Shown here piece by piece: positions 1 to 5,146 of a stretch of DNA of 6,896 nucleotides. The notes beneath the pieces were generated by a model, which saw nothing but the letters and a program-made list of their open reading frames with translations, had not been told where the DNA came from and did not search any database. The position numbers were made by a program, and so were the translations under genes. How positions within the stretch are numbered: the stretch's first letter is position 1; each line of letters begins with the position of its first letter. Source of the stretch: GCA-2686265 sp036010965 (GTDB taxonomy: Bacteria; Planctomycetota; UBA1135; GCA-002686595); assembly GCA_036010965.1 (NCBI GenBank), contig DASCMO010000080.1, positions 1 through 6,896 on the forward strand, in the 5' to 3' direction.

Positions 1-2
1 GT

Positions 3-404
3 CAGCAGGTGGGGGATTGGTCCTTCGCACCGGAAGGGTTGAGGGAGAAGAAGGACGCTGTTCGTGCGCGAGCCGATTCCTTACTTCAGCTACTGAGAGA
101 CGAGCAGTGGGAGAGAGCTGCCGACTTAGTATGGGTCGATGAGACCACACGGCGGTATTTGGGCATTTCCGATGGAGCCAGCCCTGAAGTGAGAAGGGAG
201 AAGGTCACCAGATTCTATGAAGGGGTGTACGGGAACCGTGGGCCCAGCTCTCTTCCTCAGCACCGATATACACCAGGGCCCGTTCGTTCTGTCCGGATTG
301 ATCCGAAGGATCCGGATCTCGCGCATGTCAGTTATAGGCATGGAGACCTTGATGGGTTCGAGATGCGTCTGGCCGAAGGTGAATGGTATTACTCGTTCGA
401 ATAG
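3..404 (+). CDS. Small hypothetical protein, NTF2-like/DUF4878-like, 5' end probably outside window
   Basis: The reading frame is open from the left window edge to a TAG at 402-404. The first possible start inside the window is GTG at 9, which would give 131 residues. Only eight bases precede it and they hold no Shine-Dalgarno, so I treat the gene as 5'-partial; a signal peptide or lipoprotein leader could lie upstream. Counting from GTG 9, residues about 13-45 form a charged amphipathic helix containing RADSLLQLLRDEQWERAADL. A middle section follows, then beta-rich segments ending in EMRLAEGEWYYSFE. A helix with a 'work through the dose' pattern (LL..xxWExAADLV) followed by strands ending in 'GxWY' resembles small NTF2-like/DUF4878-type proteins, but this is a weak fold-style impression. 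No catalytic motif is visible, and the function is unknown. The next gene on this strand starts 212 bases downstream, past a repeat, so it is probably not co-transcribed. Confidence 0.6.
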   Translation, partial: QQVGDWSFAPEGLREKKDAVRARADSLLQLLRDEQWERAADLVWVDETTRRYLGISDGASPEVRREKVTRFYEGVYGNRGPSSLPQHRYTPGPVRSVRIDPKDPDLAHVSYRHGDLDGFEMRLAEGEWYYSFE

Positions 405-497
405 GAACCGTTCGAGGGCTTCCTACGCAGCTTGAAGACTCTGCCCATCCGACGTCCTCCTGCACCCCGCGGTTGGTTTGGGATGGAACCTCTCAGA

Positions 498-542
498 CGG
501 TCTTGAGGTGACGTTCTGCCCGTAGGGCCGTAGCGCGTGAGG
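498..542. repeat. Dispersed direct repeat, copy A
   Basis: These 45 bases match 2992-3036 at 42 of 45 positions with no gaps, in the same orientation. The core begins GAGGTGACGTTCT and ends CGTAGCGCGTGAGG. Inside it CCGTAG occurs twice, at 520-525 and 528-533, eight bases apart. The copy lies 93 bases after the stop of the left-hand gene and 74 bases before the phosphodiesterase start. It contains no strong hairpin. Read on the minus strand, one frame gives LTRYGPTGRTSPQDR with no stop. It is probably a genome-dispersed intergenic element or a mobile-element remnant; I do not recognise a named family. Confidence 0.85.
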
Positions 543-558
543 ACCTGGGGGACCTGGG
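541..558. repeat. Perfect 9-bp tandem duplication
   Basis: GGACCTGGG occurs twice in direct succession, at 541-549 and 550-558, immediately after repeat copy A. Copy B does not have this duplication; its equivalent position is a GC-rich run. The simplest explanation is slippage or a local duplication at the edge of the repeat. Confidence 0.8.
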
Positions 559-562
559 GCGG

Positions 563-578
563 GATGGGCGTCCCCATC
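563..578 (+). promoter_or_regulatory. Small hairpin in the leader of the phosphodiesterase gene
   Basis: GATGGG (563-568) and CCCATC (573-578) form a perfect 6-bp stem around a CGTC tetraloop. The stem ends 27 bases before the AGGAGG ribosome binding site. No T-run follows, so it is not an intrinsic terminator. A role in mRNA stability or as an operator half-site pair is possible, but a chance stem of this length is also plausible in GC-rich DNA. Confidence 0.35.
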
Positions 579-605
579 AGTCGGAGAACCACTATGCTGG
601 TGTCT

Positions 606-611
606 AGGAGG
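606..611 (+). promoter_or_regulatory. Shine-Dalgarno for the phosphodiesterase gene
   Basis: AGGAGG at 606-611 sits five bases before GTG 617. It is the best ribosome binding site in the window and it decides the start. The alternative ATG at 635 would leave 23 bases between this site and the start and has no purine-rich site of its own. Confidence 0.75.
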
Positions 612-616
612 ACGTT

Positions 617-2962
617 GTGGCGCTCAATCCCCATATGAAAGCTACCCCGTACGTCGGCTTGTTCACCCTCCTCTCGGTCGCATCGGCCTGCCTGGTGCTC
701 GGCGCCCAACCCGCCTCCGCCGGACAACAGAAGGTGCTCATCATTGGCATCGACGGCTGTCGTCCCGACGCGCTCGAGGCGGCCGTGACGCCCTATCTCG
801 ACGGGCTGCGGGCAGAGGGCCTGTACTCCAACCAGTCGCAAGCGGTGTATCCGACCTCGAGCGGTCCCAACTGGTCGAGCATGTTGACCGCGGTTTCTCC
901 TGCCAAACACGGCGTGACCGATAACTCGTTCAATGGCGACCACTTCGACCAGTACCCTCACTTCTTCACCCGTGTGCGTGAGGTTGCGCCGAGCCTGTTT
1001 CTTGCCTCGTTCGTGCACTGGACGCCGATCCACACCGAGATCGTCACGGACGCCGACGTCTCGGTCGGCGGTATACCCGACGCGCAGGTTGCACAAGAGG
1101 CGGCGCAACTTCTCCTGACCGGCGACCCCGACGTCATCTTTCTGCACTTCGACGACGTCGACGGCGCCGGACACTCGTTTGGTTACTCCCCAGATGTGCC
1201 CGAGTACCTGGACGCCATCGAGATCACCGATACTCACATCGGTACAGTGCTGGACGCTCTGATCCAGCGCCTGCCATACACAAGCCGTGCCACGGGGCCG
1301 GCGGAGGACTGGCTGATTCTTGTCAGTACCGACCATGGCGGCATCGGGACCGGCCACGGCGGCAACTCACCAGAGGAGCTGACGATCTTTCTGATCGCCA
1401 GCAGCCCCTCAGTCTACGACGGCGAGACCATCATGCCCTCGCCGGTTATCATGGACACGATCCCCACCGCGATGGATCACCTCGGGTTGCCTGTACTCCC
1501 GGCCTGGGACTGGGACGGCGAGTCGGTGTTGCACCGAGTGGGATGTCCTGACGGGCTCTTGGCGCGCGCCAAGCAGGAGAACGGCACCGTAGCGCTAGTT
1601 TGGCAAGCAGCGACCGGACCGCAGATCACTGGCTATGAGCTTCTTCGCAACGGACGCACCTTGGCCTTTTTACCTCCCACACGTACCGATTACCTCGACG
1701 CACCCAATCTCAATGGCCTCGGCGGCCATGCAGTGTTCGACTACGAGCTCGTGCCCTTGGCGACGAGCGAAGGTTGCCCCACGCTGCGCGCCCGCGCGGT
1801 GCTCTCCACAGGGGATGTGCGGCTCTGGGACGACTTTGAGAGCCACGCTTCCGACGCCGAACTCGAGGGAGCGGGGTGGATGATCGTCGACACCAACAAC
1901 CCGATCGAGGACAGCACCTGGACGATCACCAACCCCGGCGGGCGCGCGAACCCTCCCACCTTCGACGGCATCGCTTCGGGTGGCCGCTTCCTGATCTCCG
2001 ATTCCGACTGGGGCGGGAGCCCGTCACAAGGAAACCAGCTCGGTAGCGGCATGTCGCACGACCTGCTGAGCCCGAACTTTGACTGCACGGGCCTCGGCCA
2101 GGTATGGCTGCACGCGAGCTGCAGCGCGGTGCTCAATGACAACGGTCAGGGAGTGCTCGACGTCGACGTATCGATCAACGGCGGGAGCTGGCTTAACGCC
2201 TTTCGGCGCGTAGCCCCGGCGCGCTCGGCGACGCCCTTCCCGGACAACTCGAACGCCGACGGCTTCTTTGGCCGGCTGGACGTCGACCTTTCCCCGTTCG
2301 CCACCGGACAACGAAACGTGCGGGTGCGCGTGCGCCACTATGAGCCGAGGTGGGACTGGTGGGTGGCGCTCGACGATTTCATGATCGACGACGTCGATCT
2401 GACAAGCGGCGGCTCATCGATCCTGCTGGGCCTGGAGGACTTCTCGGGCGGCATTCCGGTCACCTGGACACTGAGCGGCCAGAACACGGGTACGGAGACC
2501 TGGCACACGAGCGACAAGGGCGGTCGCTACTCGCCGGGCAACGTGTCGGGCCAGGGGGTCAACCGACTGCAGCATCCCGGGTCGGCTCCGGCCTTCGCGA
2601 TTCTGGACTCCGACGCCAACCCTGACCCTGCTGAGGACGAGTTGCTCATGACGCCCGCCATCGACTGCGGTGGAGTCTCGCGGGTCTTCCTGCATTACTC
2701 ATCCGAGGTGCTGCCCGACGCGAGCGCCACCGAGGAGGTGCTTTTGAGCCTCGACGGTGGCATCACGTTCGAGCCGCAGCCGCTGTTCTCCTACGCCGCC
2801 GGCGGCCTGATCGTGAGCGCGCAGGAGCCACACTTTGCGCGGCGCGTGATCGAGGTTCCGTTGGCAGCTGGCGCGCCGAACGTCGTCTTCGCATTTCGTT
2901 ATGCGAGCCCGGGCGACCGCGGGTGGTGGGCCGTCGACGATGTGTTCGTGATCGGCGAATGA
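617..2962 (+). CDS. Exported alkaline phosphatase/NPP-family phosphodiesterase with FN3-like and tandem jelly-roll-like C-terminal domains
   Basis: The 781-residue protein probably hydrolyses a phosphoester or pyrophosphate outside the cytoplasm; the substrate cannot be told. Residues 1-36 are a signal peptide (hydrophobic core about 12-29, cleavage near PASA|G). Residues 38-305 form the type I phosphodiesterase/nucleotide pyrophosphatase domain (PF01663 type). The metal-ligand set looks complete: D46 in IIGIDGCRPD, D182 and H186 in DGAGH, D239 and H240 in STDHGG, and H247 in GTGHGG. S82 in PTSSGPNW sits where the nucleophile (often Thr) normally is, and N103 is in HGVTDN. Residues about 312-396 resemble an FN3 domain (VALVWQAATG...ITGYELLRNG). 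Residues 404-591 and 605-779 are two homologous beta-sandwich modules. Each begins with 'DF', carries an 'I(L)DSD/ISDSD' segment and a 'C-G-x-V-x-LH-S' strand, and ends in 'WW-A-DDxF-I'. The GTG start is chosen for the AGGAGG five bases upstream. No intrinsic terminator is evident after the stop; repeat copy B follows 29 bases later. The family is secure; the binding role of the C-terminal modules is inferred. Confidence 0.95.
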   Translation: MALNPHMKATPYVGLFTLLSVASACLVLGAQPASAGQQKVLIIGIDGCRPDALEAAVTPYLDGLRAEGLYSNQSQAVYPTSSGPNWSSMLTAVSPAKHGVTDNSFNGDHFDQYPHFFTRVREVAPSLFLASFVHWTPIHTEIVTDADVSVGGIPDAQVAQEAAQLLLTGDPDVIFLHFDDVDGAGHSFGYSPDVPEYLDAIEITDTHIGTVLDALIQRLPYTSRATGPAEDWLILVSTDHGGIGTGHGGNSPEELTIFLIASSPSVYDGETIMPSPVIMDTIPTAMDHLGLPVLPAWDWDGESVLHRVGCPDGLLARAKQENGTVALVWQAATGPQITGYELLRNGRTLAFLPPTRTDYLDAPNLNGLGGHAVFDYELVPLATSEGCPTLRARAVLSTGDVRLWDDFESHASDAELEGAGWMIVDTNNPIEDSTWTITNPGGRANPPTFDGIASGGRFLISDSDWGGSPSQGNQLGSGMSHDLLSPNFDCTGLGQVWLHASCSAVLNDNGQGVLDVDVSINGGSWLNAFRRVAPARSATPFPDNSNADGFFGRLDVDLSPFATGQRNVRVRVRHYEPRWDWWVALDDFMIDDVDLTSGGSSILLGLEDFSGGIPVTWTLSGQNTGTETWHTSDKGGRYSPGNVSGQGVNRLQHPGSAPAFAILDSDANPDPAEDELLMTPAIDCGGVSRVFLHYSSEVLPDASATEEVLLSLDGGITFEPQPLFSYAAGGLIVSAQEPHFARRVIEVPLAAGAPNVVFAFRYASPGDRGWWAVDDVFVIGE

Positions 2963-2991
2963 ACGGGGGGGTTGGGCTCCGACCTTTCTTG

Positions 2992-3036
2992 CGGTCTCGA
3001 GGTGACGTTCTACCCGTAGGGGCGTAGCGCGTGAGG
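2992..3036. repeat. Dispersed direct repeat, copy B
   Basis: This is the second copy of the 45-bp element at 498-542, with three substitutions, lying in the gap between two convergent genes. The CGTAG submotif recurs at 3015-3019, 3023-3027 and, just outside the aligned copy, 3049-3053. A related GTAGCGC lies at 3079-3085, so this copy may sit in a longer, degenerate tract. The same minus-strand frame is open here too, reading LTRYAPTGRTSPRDR. Both copies lie downstream of the stop codon of a plus-strand gene, which would fit a 3'-end element, but no clear terminator hairpin or T-run is present. Confidence 0.85.
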
Positions 3037-3098
3037 GCGGGGGCGGGCCGTAGCGTCAGGAAGTTCCCTTGGCGGTCAGTAGCGCATGATCTGTCTTG

Positions 3099-4610
3099 TC
3101 AACGTGAGGACTTCGCGAAGCAATACAGATGTTCAAAGCCCCGGAGGTAGATGGCGTCGCCGACGATGGCTGGCGACGCATGGAACCTCTCATCCAATTC
3201 GTTGATCGCCAGTACTTTCAACTGCGGCCCGCGTTGCAGAACGATGGTTGAGCCTTCCTCGCTGAGCAAGTAGATGCGGTCCGCCGCGCCCACAGGCGAA
3301 GCACTGAAGTTGAGGCCCCCAGGCAAGCGGTGTTTCGGGTAGTGATGCGCGCCATCGGTCGCGTTGAGGCAAGAGAAGAAGGTCTGGTCGTCCAGTATGT
3401 AGATCTCCTCTCCCCAGAGCATTGGACATGGCACGTAGGGGACACCGCGGCGCAGCGTCCAGATCACGCTCTCGCTGTTGGTCAAGTCTCCGCGCTGCCC
3501 CAAGGCGATCGCCTGGAGCAGGTCTTTCTGCCAGCCGCTGGCGGTGAATACCAGGCCGTGACCGACCGCCGGCATCGGTATCGCGCTCGCGGTGTGCCCG
3601 CCACATCGCCAGAGCAGCTCTCCCGTGGCCAGGTCGTACGATCGAACCGTCTTCCCGTTGGTCACCACCTGGCGACGACCCGCATGGGTGAAGATGCGCG
3701 GCGTGCTCCAGTTCGAGGGCTCCTCGCGATTCTGCTTCCAGAGGTTCCTTCCCGTCCGTTTATCGATCGCCACGACGTACGACTGCCGTTCCTGATCGAC
3801 GACGATCACCAGCACGTCTCCGTAAAGCGCCGGCGAACTGCCTTCGCCCAACGAGTCCTCCATCGCCTGGTGCTCGAAAGCGCGTTTCCAGACCAACCGG
3901 CCCTCGAAGTCGTAGCAATAGAGCCCGAAAGAACCGAAGTAGGCGTAGATGTGCTCGCCGTCCGTCACCGGCGATGCCGAGGCAAACCCACCCTTGTTGT
4001 GATGCCCCTGGTGCGGCATCGCCTCGTGGACGGTTCGGCTCCAGCGCTCCTTGCCGGTCATCCGGTCGAGGCAGACGATCACGAATCTCTGCGGTTTCCA
4101 CGAACCCTTCACCTGGGGGTGCTCATTGATGTTTGGCGTGCCCTCAGGGATGACGTCCGGCACCGGCATCTCCTTGTCGAGGGCAATCGCCGTCAGCAGG
4201 AAGACCCGATCGCCCCAGATGATCGGAGTCGCGTACCCCTTGCCCTCGATGGGCGTCTTCCAGCGCAAGTTCTCCGTCTCGCTCCAGGTGACCGGCGGAT
4301 CAGCTTGTGACGCTACGCCGTTCCAGGTCGGTCCCCGCCACTGCGGCCAGTACTTCAGGGCCTCGTCGTCGACGGCGCCTCCTTCCTTGCGCTTCTCTTC
4401 GCCCTGGGTGCTTCTCGAGACCGCGGCCGCGACCCTCCTGCGCTGGCTCGCCGACTTGCCGTCGGGATCCGGCAGTTGGTCGGGCACCTGCGCGGCGACG
4501 GCGGGCGCGACGAGCAGCATGAGCAGCTGAACAGCGAGGACGAAGGCGGTGGTCGTGCGTGTGCGGAGCAATGGGAGGCCTGTTTGGGGACGCGGCGACG
4601 GATGACTCAC
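3099..4610 (-). CDS. Exported PQQ-like beta-propeller repeat protein (BamB/quinoprotein-like)
   Basis: From GTG 4610 the product has 503 residues. Residues 1-40 form a long signal peptide: a basic n-region, a hydrophobic run AFVLAVQLLMLLVAP, and likely cleavage at AVAA|Q. A polar, K/R/E-rich linker follows (about 41-86). Then comes WPQWRGPTWNGV at about 88-99, the usual opening of Planctomycetota-style PQQ_2 propeller proteins. Propeller blades show the 'xxD..TG..xW' signature: CLDRMTGKERW (180-190), CYDFEGRLVW (232-241), AIDKRTGRNLW (281-291), SYDLATGELLW (324-334), and a degenerate CLNATDG near 414-420. The chain ends in HLYCF. No catalytic or haem-binding CxxCH motif is visible, so this is more likely a scaffold or binding propeller than a quinoprotein dehydrogenase. 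The start is uncertain: GTG 4670, GTG 4610 and TTG 4571 are all in frame and none has a good Shine-Dalgarno. I prefer 4610 because it gives a normal signal-peptide n-region. The gene converges with the phosphodiesterase and diverges from the small membrane protein. Confidence 0.92.
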   Translation of the reverse strand: MSHPSPRPQTGLPLLRTRTTTAFVLAVQLLMLLVAPAVAAQVPDQLPDPDGKSASQRRRVAAAVSRSTQGEEKRKEGGAVDDEALKYWPQWRGPTWNGVASQADPPVTWSETENLRWKTPIEGKGYATPIIWGDRVFLLTAIALDKEMPVPDVIPEGTPNINEHPQVKGSWKPQRFVIVCLDRMTGKERWSRTVHEAMPHQGHHNKGGFASASPVTDGEHIYAYFGSFGLYCYDFEGRLVWKRAFEHQAMEDSLGEGSSPALYGDVLVIVVDQERQSYVVAIDKRTGRNLWKQNREEPSNWSTPRIFTHAGRRQVVTNGKTVRSYDLATGELLWRCGGHTASAIPMPAVGHGLVFTASGWQKDLLQAIALGQRGDLTNSESVIWTLRRGVPYVPCPMLWGEEIYILDDQTFFSCLNATDGAHHYPKHRLPGGLNFSASPVGAADRIYLLSEEGSTIVLQRGPQLKVLAINELDERFHASPAIVGDAIYLRGFEHLYCFAKSSR

Positions 4611-4689
4611 GTCTTGTCGGGGGTAGCCGGGATCATGATCGCGAATAGCATGCCTTGCGGCGCGGCCCACGCGAAGTCAGGGTGTACAA

Positions 4690-4722
4690 GGAGGCCGGAA
4701 GCCTCCCTGGTCGGGGGCCAGG
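4690..4722. promoter_or_regulatory. Two adjacent small hairpins in the divergent intergenic region
   Basis: GGAGGC (4690-4695) pairs perfectly with GCCTCC (4701-4706) around a five-base loop. Next to it, CCTGG (4706-4710) pairs with CCAGG (4718-4722) around seven bases. The two stems share base 4706, and the G-run at 4713-4717 could instead pair with CCCC at 4726-4729, so the structures compete. They lie 21-54 bases before GTG 4744 and could be a leader structure of the small membrane protein gene or operator sites between the divergent promoters. I could not assign -35/-10 boxes. Confidence 0.4.
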
Positions 4723-4733
4723 TCGCCCCTCGT

Positions 4734-4738
4734 GAGGA
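4734..4738 (+). promoter_or_regulatory. Shine-Dalgarno for the small membrane protein gene
   Basis: GAGGA at 4734-4738 lies five bases before GTG 4744 and supports that start over the in-frame GTG at 4732, which has only a distant AGG upstream. Confidence 0.55.
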
Positions 4739-4743
4739 TACAA

Positions 4744-5058
4744 GTGCCCAAGATCTCGTTACGTCAGGTGCTCGCGTTCGCTGGCCTGCACCTGGTGGCT
4801 CTGTTCATGGTCTGGTTGCTGGCCATCTGGAGCCTGCCGGGGTTTGACTCGGACCTTACTCCCTCCATGCTGGGAAGGGGCGCCGAAGTGCTCCTGTCGG
4901 TGCTGGCCATGCCGGGGTTGGCCGTGTTCATGATCAGAGATGACGGGTCTGCGCATTCCGAAGTTCTCCAATGGGCCGTGTTCGCTCTGAACAGCCTGGT
5001 CTGGGGTGTTGCTCTTGCCTGCGTGCGCGCTTGGTGGAAGCAGCGCAAGCGGGAGTAG
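4744..5058 (+). CDS. Small protein with three predicted membrane segments, function unknown
   Basis: From GTG 4744 the product has 104 residues; from GTG 4732 it would have 108. I prefer 4744 because GAGGA sits five bases upstream. Three hydrophobic segments are visible: about 9-31 (VLAFAGLHLVALFMVWLLAI and following), 47-64 (AEVLLSVLAMPGLAVFMI) and 75-95 (LQWAVFALNSLVWGVALACV and following). The chain ends in the basic tail RAWWKQRKRE, which suggests a cytoplasmic C-terminus. The short loop between segments 1 and 2 (PGFDSDLTPSML) would then be cytoplasmic and the N-terminus outside, or the reverse if the first segment is a signal anchor. I do not recognise the family and no catalytic residues stand out. 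The third segment's 'LNSLVWGVALA' style is common among uncharacterised small inner-membrane proteins. It is transcribed alone: its left neighbour is divergent, and a terminator-like inverted repeat follows 49 bases after the stop. Confidence 0.8.
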   Translation: MPKISLRQVLAFAGLHLVALFMVWLLAIWSLPGFDSDLTPSMLGRGAEVLLSVLAMPGLAVFMIRDDGSAHSEVLQWAVFALNSLVWGVALACVRAWWKQRKRE

Positions 5059-5107
5059 CCGAGCTCTCCCGCCGAGCCAAGCGGCCCGCGCTACCGTCGA
5101 ACACCAG

Positions 5108-5132
5108 GAGGGGCCGCAACTTGCGGCCCCTC
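5108..5132. terminator. Bidirectional terminator-like inverted repeat
   Basis: GAGGGGCCGCAA (5108-5119) and TTGCGGCCCCTC (5121-5132) are perfect 12-base complements around a single C. In RNA this would fold as a GC-rich stem of about 10 bp with a five-base loop. It lies between the convergent stops at 5058 and 5147 and is symmetric, so it can serve both strands. Neither side has a clear T-run (plus-strand follow-up is TTGCGGG), so it is not a textbook intrinsic terminator; it may act with Rho or as an mRNA 3'-end stabiliser. Confidence 0.7.
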
Positions 5133-5146
5133 TTGCGGGCTCGCTG

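Noticed and set aside
389..1357. 322-codon open frame on the minus strand
   Set aside because: It overlaps the signal peptide and catalytic core of the phosphodiesterase, whose motifs are unmistakable. The antisense product is Arg/Val/Gly-rich, as expected for a shadow in GC-rich DNA. Only the short PIN-like stretch near 560-634 was kept as a finding.
3077..3090. Third full copy of the intergenic repeat
   Set aside because: Only GTAGCGC plus a few bases match; too short to call a copy.
3330..4310. 326-codon open frame on the plus strand
   Set aside because: It is antisense to the PQQ-like propeller gene and has no recognisable domain; the opposite strand has clear blade motifs.
4611..4670. 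GTG 4670 as start of the propeller protein
   Set aside because: It adds 20 residues with no function before the signal peptide and has no Shine-Dalgarno; 4610 gives a more usual signal peptide, though the choice is not certain.
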